A stretch of DNA of 23,656 nucleotides from CAZDEK01 sp964504625 (GTDB taxonomy: Bacteria; Patescibacteriota; Saccharimonadia; CAILAD01; GCA-016700035), in NCBI GenBank assembly GCA_964504625.1, contig CAZDEK010000005.1, forward strand, positions 1-23,656. Direction: 5' to 3'. This document shows positions 17,060 through 23,102 of the stretch, in pieces. The position numbers and the translations under genes are program-made. Numbering within the stretch: the stretch's first letter is position 1; each line of letters opens with the position of its first letter. The notes beneath the pieces were generated by a model. The model did no database searches and was not told the origin of the DNA. It was given only the letters and a program-made list of their open reading frames with translations.

Positions 17060-17088
17060 ATTATATCGACTCTGGCATTCAGATTAAA
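17060..17088 (-). promoter_or_regulatory. argS promoter (divergent pair)
   Basis: Minus strand: TTTAAT (17088-17083), 17-nt spacer, TATAAT (17065-17060), then 6 nt to the argS ATG at 17053. The -35 match is weak; the -10 is perfect. It overlaps the smpB promoter on the other strand, so the two may affect each other. Confidence 0.55.
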
Positions 17089-17099
17089 CCAGGTATAAT
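17072..17099 (+). promoter_or_regulatory. smpB promoter (divergent pair)
   Basis: CTGGCA (17072-17077), 16-nt spacer, TATAAT (17094-17099), then 7 nt to the smpB ATG at 17107. The predicted start falls at or one base from the ATG. Confidence 0.6.
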
Positions 17100-17106
17100 A
17101 AACTGC

Positions 17107-17562
17107 ATGAAAGTAATAGCTCGCAATCGCCGTGCCACCTATGACTATGATATCCAGAAACGAATAACCGCCGGCATCGCGCTCTTGGGTCATGAAGTCA
17201 AAAGCATCCGGGGTGGTCAGGTGAGTCTGAAAGGCAGCTTTGTTCACCTAAGGGGCAATGAGGCCTACCTCGTGAATGCCCATATACGGCGCTATTCACA
17301 GGCGGCCAACACACCTGATTATGAACCCACACGTGCTCGCAAACTACTCCTTAAACGTGGTGAAATCGACGAATTAGCCGCCGAGAAGCGTGGTAGCGGC
17401 ATGGCCATTATACCTATTGCGATTGGACTCGAGAGAGGGCTTATCAAGCTTGAAGTTGGACTCGGCCGCGGAAAACGTCACTACGATAAGCGAGAGGCAG
17501 CACGCAAGCGCGCGGCGGAACGAGATGCTTCTCTCGATAAGAAAGTCCGAAAAGTAACATAA
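17107..17562 (+). CDS. smpB: SsrA-binding protein SmpB
   Basis: A 151-residue protein of normal length. It starts MKVIARNRRATYDYDIQKR and carries the family's GIALLGHEVKSIRGGQVSLKGSFV, EAYLVNAHI and YSQA motifs. The basic C-terminal tail (GRGKRHYDKREAARKRAAERD) is the part that enters the decoding site. SmpB binds tmRNA and brings it to ribosomes stalled on mRNAs without a stop codon. The ATG at 17107 is chosen over the longer open frame because the family begins here and a perfect -10 box sits just upstream. The partner tmRNA gene is about 5 kb away at 22630-23028. The gene is followed by an independent promoter for the aldolase. Confidence 0.97.
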   Translation: MKVIARNRRATYDYDIQKRITAGIALLGHEVKSIRGGQVSLKGSFVHLRGNEAYLVNAHIRRYSQAANTPDYEPTRARKLLLKRGEIDELAAEKRGSGMAIIPIAIGLERGLIKLEVGLGRGKRHYDKREAARKRAAERDASLDKKVRKVT

Positions 17563-17626
17563 TAACTGTGCTTAAGCATGCTATTAATGTAGTTTTTGGA
17601 GTTTGACATCCCCTATCATAAGCAAT

Positions 17627-17656
17627 TTGACGTTCGTAGCGAGATAGCCGTATGAT
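17627..17656 (+). promoter_or_regulatory. Aldolase promoter, leaderless arrangement
   Basis: TTGACG (17627-17632), 18-nt spacer, TATGAT (17651-17656), then 6 nt to the ATG at 17663. The transcript should begin at the start codon. No Shine-Dalgarno sequence exists in the gap. Confidence 0.65.
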
Positions 17657-17662
17657 ACTGAT

Positions 17663-18715
17663 ATGAGTACACAATCTGAACTCCATACAACCATCCAGGC
17701 ATTATTTGCATCACAGAAGGGGCTGCTCGCTGCCGATGAAAGCAGCAAGAGTGCCCAAAAACGGTTTGATGCACTCAACATCCCTTGCAATGAGGAGACA
17801 CGTCGACAGTATCGCCAGATGCTGCTCACTACCCCTGGAGTCGCACAATATCTGTCTGGAGTTATTTTTTATGACGAAACGCTTCGTCAAGCGACCGATA
17901 GCGGCCAATCATTTCCTGCATACCTCAAGGAACAAGGGATAATTCCCGGCATTAAGGTTGATAAAGGACTCGTGCCGCTCGATAACTATCCTGACGAAAC
18001 TATAACTGAAGGCTTAGATGGTTTGGCCGATCGACTCAAGGAATACTTTGAGCTTGGCGCTCGGTTCGCAAAGTGGCGCGCTGCTTTCAAAGTGACAGAC
18101 ACTCTTCCCTCACAAGGCGCGCTCCATGCAAACCTACACACCATGGCTCGCTACGCGAGCGTATGCCAAACAGCTGGCATCGTCCCGATCGTCGAGCCAG
18201 AGGTGATGTATGACGGTGAGCATACAATTTTCCGGGCTCATGAAGTTACCGAAGCTGCCCTGAAGCTACTTGTACAATTGCTCAGGGCTTATAGGGTAGA
18301 TTTGAATAACTGTATTGTAAAAACCAGCATGGTGCTAGCTGGAAAATCAGCACCGACACAGAGCACGCCCGCGGAAGTGGCCGAACATACTCTGACCGTG
18401 CTCACCGCAGCACTACCTCCAGAAATTGGCGGTGTTGTCTTCCTGTCCGGGGGCCAAACGCCTGTACAGGCTCGGGATAATCTGCAAGCAATTGGACTAG
18501 CTGGAAAGCAGCCGTGGCCTATTACATTTTCGTTTTCGCGCGCCGTACAAGACCCAGCTATGAAAGAGTGGGCCGGCAAGCAAGAGAATATACCCGCCGC
18601 GCAAAAGATCTATTTCGAGCTGACTCGTGATTGTGCCCTAGCGCGTGATGGAAAGTTCCACGCTCAGACTTCTGGTAGTGGGGTTGATTTTGTCAGTGCT
18701 AGCCAAGATAGCTAA
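17663..18715 (+). CDS. Class I fructose-bisphosphate aldolase
   Basis: A 350-residue enzyme of the length usual for the animal-type class I family. It cleaves fructose 1,6-bisphosphate into dihydroxyacetone phosphate and glyceraldehyde 3-phosphate through a Schiff base, in glycolysis, in the cytosol. The N-terminal GLLAADESSKSAQKRF is the classic start. FAKWRAAFKV places Lys137 and Arg139; IVEPEV holds the catalytic Glu178/Glu180; CIVKTSMVL puts the Schiff-base lysine at 220; FLSGGQ (261-265) and FSFSRAVQ bind phosphate. The C-terminal tyrosine typical of animal aldolases is not present. The gene has its own promoter and a strong terminator, so it is monocistronic. Confidence 0.96.
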   Translation: MSTQSELHTTIQALFASQKGLLAADESSKSAQKRFDALNIPCNEETRRQYRQMLLTTPGVAQYLSGVIFYDETLRQATDSGQSFPAYLKEQGIIPGIKVDKGLVPLDNYPDETITEGLDGLADRLKEYFELGARFAKWRAAFKVTDTLPSQGALHANLHTMARYASVCQTAGIVPIVEPEVMYDGEHTIFRAHEVTEAALKLLVQLLRAYRVDLNNCIVKTSMVLAGKSAPTQSTPAEVAEHTLTVLTAALPPEIGGVVFLSGGQTPVQARDNLQAIGLAGKQPWPITFSFSRAVQDPAMKEWAGKQENIPAAQKIYFELTRDCALARDGKFHAQTSGSGVDFVSASQDS

Positions 18716-18735
18716 CCTGTAGCTCAAGAAAAGTT

Positions 18736-18765
18736 AAAAAAGTTGTGGTTATCCACAACTTTTTT
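18736..18765 (+). terminator. Strong terminator after the aldolase gene
   Basis: AAAAAAGTTGTGG (18736-18748), TTAT loop, CCACAACTTTTTT (18753-18765): a perfect 13-bp stem with T run. The symmetric A/T flanks make it usable on either strand. Confidence 0.9.
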
Positions 18766-18766
18766 G

Positions 18767-18796
18767 TTGACAAGGATACGCCTAACCTCGTATCAT
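18767..18796 (+). promoter_or_regulatory. Consensus promoter of a short transcript upstream of the protease
   Basis: TTGACA (18767-18772, a perfect -35), 18-nt spacer, TATCAT (18791-18796). It begins one base after the aldolase terminator. The start is expected near 18803. Confidence 0.7.
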
Positions 18797-18802
18797 CAGT
18801 GT

Positions 18803-18896
18803 AGTGCTGCTGCACACATATATTACTCAAAAACAAACACACAAGCTCTTCCTCCAGGTTAGGACGGTCCCCACAGCCACCTAACCTGGTTTTTTT
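18803..18896 (+). ncRNA. Short terminated transcript (small RNA or attenuated leader)
   Basis: A transcript of about 94 nt bounded by the promoter at 18767-18796 and the terminator at 18854-18896. A GTG at 18804, right at the expected start, opens a 26-codon frame that ends with TAA at 18882-18884, inside the terminator's 3' arm. Three readings are possible: a small RNA, a leaderless micro-protein or a leader peptide that controls read-through into the protease gene. The sequence alone does not decide. Confidence 0.45.
18854..18896 (+). terminator. Terminator or attenuator upstream of the protease gene
   Basis: CCAGGTTAG (18854-18862) pairs perfectly with CTAACCTGG (18881-18889) across an 18-nt loop and is followed by T7 (18890-18896). 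Confidence 0.85.
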
Positions 18897-18932
18897 ATTA
18901 CCTACAAAATCATTACTCAAGCCTCGTAACAG

Positions 18933-19090
18933 CCTAGGGCACCGGTCGTGTCAGACCGGTCGGTCGTAAGGTCCCTATAGCCCTTGGACCAATCGACTCA
19001 CGCAATTACGTACCCACGGGGTGCCTATAGTGCCCCTGTAAAAAACACTCTCGAGCATAAGGGTTGTAACCAAAACTGTAGCGAGCTACA
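18933..19090 (+). other. Hairpin-rich region before the protease gene
   Basis: The 283 bases between the terminator and the protease ATG have no gene but contain several inverted repeats: 18933-18940 with 18980-18987 (8 bp, one mismatch) enclosing the perfect hairpin 18941-18947/18954-18960; 19018-19024 with 19030-19036; and TGTAGC (19077-19082) with GCTACA (19085-19090). The word CCTATAG occurs twice, at 18974-18980 and 19024-19030, and its core is self-complementary. It may be part of the protease 5' UTR or a separate RNA; strand is not certain. Confidence 0.4.
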
Positions 19091-19179
19091 ATACGCTCAA
19101 TAGTCACAAAACAAAAAATGCCCATCATGTATATCTATACCTACCTGCAGACCGACTCTCTCGATAAGGCCACTTCGCC

Positions 19180-20958
19180 ATGAGGCAGAGTGATACACGC
19201 TATTTGTCGATCCTGATCGGGTGTCTCCTTGTAGCTGCCCTAGCATTACATATCCACCAGACACCCTCGAGAGATATACCCCATCAGCTTAGCTCACCCC
19301 AGGTGTCCCTTCGGCTAACCCCGACTTCATCGCCACCCCCAGCTCACCGCACTGCAGCTACAGTCACCCCGACAGCCATACCGCACCAAAGCCTCGATAA
19401 CACAAATCGGCCCAACAAAGAAATCGCTTTCGTACGCTTTGCCGATGAAACCGCCCGAGAGACCTTTCTCAGTGTCAACCACTTCACACCGGATGAACTG
19501 CAACCCCTACCTGGATTGCAGGTGTACCAATTATCTGCAGCCACTTTCTCTTTGACGCCTGGAGTACAGAAATTTGAAAATCATCAATATCGCGCCAGTC
19601 TGACACCCACTGATCCCCTCGCCGCTAGCCAATGGTATCAGTCTCGTATCAATGCCCCTGTCGCCTGGGACAGTCAAACTGGAACCGCAGCACCAGTGGT
19701 AGCAGTGATAGACACAGGCTTTGCTCTCAGCCATGAAGATCTGACAACTGCCTGGGCGACAAACCCGGGCGAGGTCGGCCCAACCGCACAAGAAGGGCCA
19801 GCGCCAAACTGTACGAGTCGTGGCCAACCGCTCGATAAAAGCTGCAATAATCTCGACGATGACAATGATGGCCTTACCGACAACGTCACGGGCTGGAATT
19901 TTGTGAGCAATACAAACTCCGTACAGGCCGGTGCTCAGGATCCAACTGGCTCGGGTGTCAGCCACGGTACGATGACTGCCAGCCTGATCACCAGCTCAGC
20001 AAACAACGGCAAAGGTGGCTCAGGCATTAATTGGAAAGGCCGCATCTTGCCTCTACAAGCCCTGTCCGATGATGGCACCGGCTCAACCGCCAGCGTTGCT
20101 CTGGCAGTACGCTATGCGGTAGATAGCGGTGCGAAGATAATCAACCTCAGTCTTGGCGGCAACGCAGATGACCCAATTCTTGCTGAGCAAATTAGCTACG
20201 CTATCGCCCAAGGTGTGACCGTCGTAGCTGCTGCCGGCAACGATGGCTGTAACTGCATGAACTACCCTGCTGCCTACCCAAATGTCATCGCCGTTGGCGC
20301 TATCAATTCCTCGAATACTCGAGCCTCCTTCTCAAATACCGGTAATAGCTTAACGCTCGTAGCGCCAGGCACCAACATCTGCACTGCCATGTGGTCAGCA
20401 AGTCAGCCTACGAATGCATATGGCTGCGGCTCCGGAACATCATTCTCAGCACCCTTAGTCTCAGCTACTGCCAGCCTATTACTCAGTCAAAACCCGACTC
20501 TTACTCGGGGTCAGCTGACTACAGCCTTAATCGCGAGCGCTCAAAAGCTCTCTGCCATGAACGGTGCTAACTGGACGTCAAGCTATGGGTATGGCGTACT
20601 CGACGTCGCTGCCGCCCTTGCAACCGTCTCGCTACCGACTCCTATAGGCCAACCGCTCAGCACACACGCAATCACCCTCTCTCAAGTCCGCTCTGGCCCC
20701 TTAGCCTACTTAGCTGATGGCTTGAACTCAAACTGCCTATCCAATGTCGCAAACGCTACCTGCAAAGTTAGAGCTATACAACTCAAAACAAATCAAGTCG
20801 TACAGCTTAGCACTAACGAAACAACCAACGGTCTGACCGATCTTAATTGGTTTGCAGGCGACAAGCTCTCACCAGGCCAATGGCTCATCCAGAGCTATGT
20901 AGTAGCTGCTGGTATACAGTCCCTTACTCGTTCTGAAATCCTTACAATTAGTCCATAA
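19180..20958 (+). CDS. Exported subtilisin-like serine protease (S8)
   Basis: A 592-residue protein. An N-terminal hydrophobic segment (about 9-24, LSILIGCLLVAALALH) is a signal peptide or anchor, followed by a Pro/Thr-rich linker (30-75) and a propeptide-like region (about 80-140). The S8 domain (about 155-480) carries the full triad: Asp178 in VAVIDTG, His262 in SHGTMTAS, Ser421 in SGTSFSAP, and the oxyanion Asn354 in AAGND. An insert at 225-234 (LDDDNDGLTD) looks like a calcium-binding loop. Cysteine pairs (211, 222, 357, 359 and later) suggest disulfides outside the cell. A C-terminal beta-rich domain of about 110 residues has no recognised family. Likely role: degradation or processing of proteins at the cell surface, possibly of a host. 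Codons look like those of the neighbours. Confidence 0.93.
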   Translation: MRQSDTRYLSILIGCLLVAALALHIHQTPSRDIPHQLSSPQVSLRLTPTSSPPPAHRTAATVTPTAIPHQSLDNTNRPNKEIAFVRFADETARETFLSVNHFTPDELQPLPGLQVYQLSAATFSLTPGVQKFENHQYRASLTPTDPLAASQWYQSRINAPVAWDSQTGTAAPVVAVIDTGFALSHEDLTTAWATNPGEVGPTAQEGPAPNCTSRGQPLDKSCNNLDDDNDGLTDNVTGWNFVSNTNSVQAGAQDPTGSGVSHGTMTASLITSSANNGKGGSGINWKGRILPLQALSDDGTGSTASVALAVRYAVDSGAKIINLSLGGNADDPILAEQISYAIAQGVTVVAAAGNDGCNCMNYPAAYPNVIAVGAINSSNTRASFSNTGNSLTLVAPGTNICTAMWSASQPTNAYGCGSGTSFSAPLVSATASLLLSQNPTLTRGQLTTALIASAQKLSAMNGANWTSSYGYGVLDVAAALATVSLPTPIGQPLSTHAITLSQVRSGPLAYLADGLNSNCLSNVANATCKVRAIQLKTNQVVQLSTNETTNGLTDLNWFAGDKLSPGQWLIQSYVVAAGIQSLTRSEILTISP

Positions 20959-20991
20959 GAAAACGGCGCCTGGAAATTCCCAGACGCCGTT
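20957..20991 (-). terminator. Terminator of the PlsC-like gene
   Basis: AACGGCG/CGCCGTT stem extended by CCTGG/CCAG (20962-20973 with 20979-20991), starting 4 nt after the minus-strand stop. The T run is on the minus side (20963-20960 plus), so it serves the PlsC-like gene, though it may also slow convergent protease transcription. Confidence 0.8.
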
Positions 20992-20995
20992 AAGC

Positions 20996-21859
20996 TTAGC
21001 GTTGTGGATAGCTCTCGAGTAGTTCGAGCGCCTGCTTACGCAGCTGATTGACCTGCTCTTGCCAGTCATTCATCATGGCGCGCTCACGCTCACGTTGGTC
21101 CTTATACGCTTCGACATAATCACCGGGGTGGATCTCCTGGCCGACGATGCCGATCATGACCCGTCGGCGGAGCAAACGTGTCCGCACCACTGGGTCACCC
21201 TTGGCGCAGCCAACGATGCCGATCGGCACGATGGGCACACCAGCCGCGCAGGCAAGGCGAGCCGCACCGCTGCGCGAACCATCGACCTCCGACCTGCCCA
21301 CGCGACTACCCTCGGGGTACATCTGCACCGGAAAGCCGCGCTTGAGCGCAGCCAGAGCTACCTGCATCATTTCAGCGGGCTGGTAACTCAACCGAAGGTA
21401 CTTTCTGATTCTCTCAGGTGAATTTCCCTTGCGCGAGAGATCGCCATCGACGCTGGGACGGAAGACGGGCACAGCACCCATGCGTTGGAAGAGCATAGCC
21501 AATAGCCAGTTCGCACAGAACCAAGGCTTGGCCACCCACACCATCGGTCGATGCACCATGCCGACGAAGGGAATGTCGAAGACTGAGCCGTGATTAGCGG
21601 TGAGAATGAATGGCTCACCGACCGGGCCATCATTGGGATCAGTACGTCGATAGGGTCGCGGATACCACTGCAAGGTATTGCGTCCATACGGCGGGATGCG
21701 CTCCGCATTGTAGAGTTCCGGCTTCATGAAGAGCATGGCGAAGTTGAAAATCAGCCAGCGAAACAGGATGAACCCGTTCCGAGACGCTATGCCGTTGGCT
21801 GACTTGAGCCGGCGCTGACGATGCCGTTCATCCTTGGCACTAAGCTCAGGCATTTCCAT
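20996..21859 (-). CDS. PlsC-type 1-acyl-sn-glycerol-3-phosphate acyltransferase
   Basis: A 287-residue protein from the ATG at 21859. The frame is open to 21943, but that region contains the promoter and the upstream gene's terminator, and AAAGGGGG lies just before the chosen ATG (a second ATG at 21853 is also possible and better spaced). The PlsC motifs are present: NHGSVFD (His90, Asp95), FRPSVDGDL region, YPEGSR (Glu183) and VPIVPIGIVG. It is expected to transfer an acyl chain to lysophosphatidic acid at the membrane; one hydrophobic segment precedes the domain (about 30-46). CPR bacteria often lack full lipid synthesis, so it may remodel acquired lipids. The gene is more GC-rich than its neighbours (40 of 60 bases in 21121-21180). 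Confidence 0.9.
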   Translation of the reverse strand: MEMPELSAKDERHRQRRLKSANGIASRNGFILFRWLIFNFAMLFMKPELYNAERIPPYGRNTLQWYPRPYRRTDPNDGPVGEPFILTANHGSVFDIPFVGMVHRPMVWVAKPWFCANWLLAMLFQRMGAVPVFRPSVDGDLSRKGNSPERIRKYLRLSYQPAEMMQVALAALKRGFPVQMYPEGSRVGRSEVDGSRSGAARLACAAGVPIVPIGIVGCAKGDPVVRTRLLRRRVMIGIVGQEIHPGDYVEAYKDQRERERAMMNDWQEQVNQLRKQALELLESYPQR

Positions 21860-21867
21860 TTTCCCCC
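21857..21867 (-). promoter_or_regulatory. Shine-Dalgarno of the PlsC-like gene
   Basis: GGGGG at 21867-21863 on the minus strand, within AAAGGGGGAAAATGG. Spacing to the ATG at 21859 is 3 nt and to the ATG at 21853 is 9 nt. It helps decide the start and is notable because most genes here lack such a site. Confidence 0.55.
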
Positions 21868-21896
21868 TTTGGGTCTCGAAATAAGGTGCTGTCAGC

Positions 21897-21924
21897 AGTG
21901 TAGCAAGTCGCGAGGAAAGTGCAA
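21897..21924 (-). promoter_or_regulatory. Possible promoter of the PlsC-like gene
   Basis: Minus strand: TTGCAC (21924-21919), 16-nt spacer, TACACT (21902-21897). It lies between the upstream terminator and the Shine-Dalgarno site, giving a 5' UTR of about 30 nt. Confidence 0.4.
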
Positions 21925-21943
21925 AATGCCGGATCAGCGCCAT

Positions 21944-21975
21944 AAAAAGAAGCGGAGCCCAATTGGACTCCGCTT
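21944..21975 (-). terminator. Terminator of the hexapeptide acyltransferase gene
   Basis: Minus strand: AAGCGGAG (21975-21968) pairs with CTCCGCTT (21957-21950), then a T-rich tail (21948-21944). It separates the two acyltransferase genes into independent units. Confidence 0.85.
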
Positions 21976-22008
21976 GATGAGATTTCCGCGGCTCGGCTCG
22001 GATCAGCC

Positions 22009-22518
22009 TTAAGGTTTGCTGCGGGCAATGATGTGGCTTCTGAAGCCAGGATAAGAGATGAAGATAAAACCTTCACGAGCATCTGCATCAAAGGGATACA
22101 TGCTGTCGCAGGATTCATGCATGATGAAGGTGTGCTGACCCAAGTGAGTACCAGCGGGAAGTTCGTTCATCGATCCAATGTGACAGCCCCAATCGATTCG
22201 GCAGGCATCGCCAATTGAGCAATCGCTTCCAATGAAGGTCTCGGAACCAACCTCACTGGCTTTACCTATGATGACATTGTCGTCAATGCGTGACATGTAG
22301 CCGATCGTCACTCGATCTCCAATGACGACATCGCAACCGATTATGGTGCCAAAACCAATCACGACATCATCTCCGATTGTGGCGCTATGGGCGACCAGCG
22401 CCCCGTTTTCTAGTACCCAATAGGGATCGGCTTCGTTGGCAGGATCCCAGTCTTCAAGATCGTGATAGATGGTCGCCCTGACACGGAGACCAGCAATACG
22501 GAATGGCGTGTCAAGCAT
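22009..22518 (-). CDS. Left-handed beta-helix (hexapeptide) acyltransferase-like protein
   Basis: A 169-residue protein whose middle (about 35-125) is a run of hexapeptide repeats: SATIGDDVVIGFGTIIG, CDVVIGDRVTIG, NVIIGKASEVG, TFIGSDCSIGDACRIDWG. This is the coil of LbH transferases, usually trimeric enzymes that move acetyl or acyl groups to sugars, amino acids or small molecules. Several histidines (for example in HLGQHTFIMHES) could serve in catalysis, but the substrate cannot be read from the sequence. AAAGGAT lies 4 nt before the ATG as a Shine-Dalgarno site, and promoter and terminator frame it as a single gene. The adjacent PlsC-like gene shares the same style. Confidence 0.85.
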   Translation of the reverse strand: MLDTPFRIAGLRVRATIYHDLEDWDPANEADPYWVLENGALVAHSATIGDDVVIGFGTIIGCDVVIGDRVTIGYMSRIDDNVIIGKASEVGSETFIGSDCSIGDACRIDWGCHIGSMNELPAGTHLGQHTFIMHESCDSMYPFDADAREGFIFISYPGFRSHIIARSKP

Positions 22519-22549
22519 GGCTATCCTTTACGTGGTAGGTACACAGTCG

Positions 22550-22578
22550 GACATACCTTACTATCTTTTTTTAGTCAA
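22550..22578 (-). promoter_or_regulatory. Promoter of the hexapeptide acyltransferase gene
   Basis: Minus strand: TTGACT (22578-22573), 17-nt spacer, TATGTC (22555-22550). It gives a 5' UTR of about 25 nt containing the AAAGGAT ribosome site, unlike the leaderless genes nearby. Confidence 0.45.
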
Positions 22579-22595
22579 TATTTTTCAGTCTCATC

Positions 22596-22629
22596 AAAAA
22601 AGACCCAGGGCATCACCTCGAGTCTCTTT
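22596..22629 (-). terminator. tmRNA terminator
   Basis: On the minus strand AAAGAGAC just after the encoded CCA pairs with GTCTTTTT (with one G-U pair), ending in T6 (22601-22596). The stem is A/T-rich and the loop long, so strength is moderate. Confidence 0.6.
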
Positions 22630-23028
22630 TGGTGGAGCTGGCGGGTACTGCCCCCGCGTCCAGTGTGTGCCACGCATACCGTCTACAAGCTTAGTTCGCT
22701 TCCGATTTTTGAGAAAAGCGCGGGAGAAAAGCGAACCAATTCCCAAACCTTTCTCGCGTGAATATCTTAGACCTTCATTCGCACGCGACACGAATGATGG
22801 CAGCGGTCAGCGGTCTATGACGCGTCGAGCTCTAGCTGACGTCGAGCTGTCAGCGGCTTTCGGGATTAAGCGAAAGCTGGTGCAAGGCTAGGCGCCGTGA
22901 AGGCGTTCTTGACCTTGCTCATAAGTGAGTTGGCACTTATATAGGGTGAGACGGATGACGTTCATCTCAAACCGGCTTGCGGTGTATGCCTGTCAATGAT
23001 CACTCTGTCGAAGCTAAATTTCAGCCCC
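22630..23028 (-). ncRNA. ssrA: Transfer-messenger RNA (tmRNA)
   Basis: A 399-nt one-piece tmRNA. The 5' GGGGCTG (23028-23022) pairs with CAGCTCC next to the encoded CCA (22630), including the G3-U70 pair that marks alanine acceptance. TTCGAC of the D-arm is present shortly after the 5' end. A tag frame starts at GCC (22934-22932), preceded by AAGT as in other tmRNAs, and ends with TAA at 22868-22866: 22 residues beginning ANSLM and ending LAPAFA, a hydrophobic end typical of proteolysis tags. With SmpB it frees stalled ribosomes and tags the unfinished protein. The T-arm stem is GCGGG/CCCGC but its 7-nt loop is GGCAGTA rather than the usual TTCRANY. Confidence 0.96.
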
Positions 23029-23034
23029 AAGAGT

Positions 23035-23040
23035 CTTATA
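23035..23040 (-). promoter_or_regulatory. -10 box of ssrA
   Basis: TATAAG on the minus strand with 6 nt to the first tmRNA base (23028), the expected distance. No good -35 is seen at 16-18 nt. Confidence 0.5.
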
Positions 23041-23090
23041 TTACCATATTCAAGTACTTTCGTAAATACTGCTCACGCTTCAGGTTATGG

Positions 23091-23096
23091 TAGGAT
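23091..23096 (+). promoter_or_regulatory. Possible -10 box of the glycosyltransferase gene
   Basis: TAGGAT, 6 nt before the ATG at 23103, the same spacing as the other proposed leaderless genes. The -35 is not evident. Confidence 0.35.
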
Positions 23097-23102
23097 ACGG
23101 AC

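Noticed and set aside
17041..17106. Extended SmpB start
   Set aside because: The family begins at MKVIARNRRA, and the upstream codons overlap both promoters and the argS start.
19018..19045. Terminator at the GGGG/CCCC hairpin
   Set aside because: The following bases are A-rich on the plus strand, and on the minus strand the T run comes before the hairpin, so neither orientation fits a terminator.
21860..21943. N-terminal extension of the PlsC-like protein by 28 residues
   Set aside because: The stretch contains a promoter-like pair and abuts the upstream gene's terminator, and a G-rich ribosome site precedes the internal ATG.
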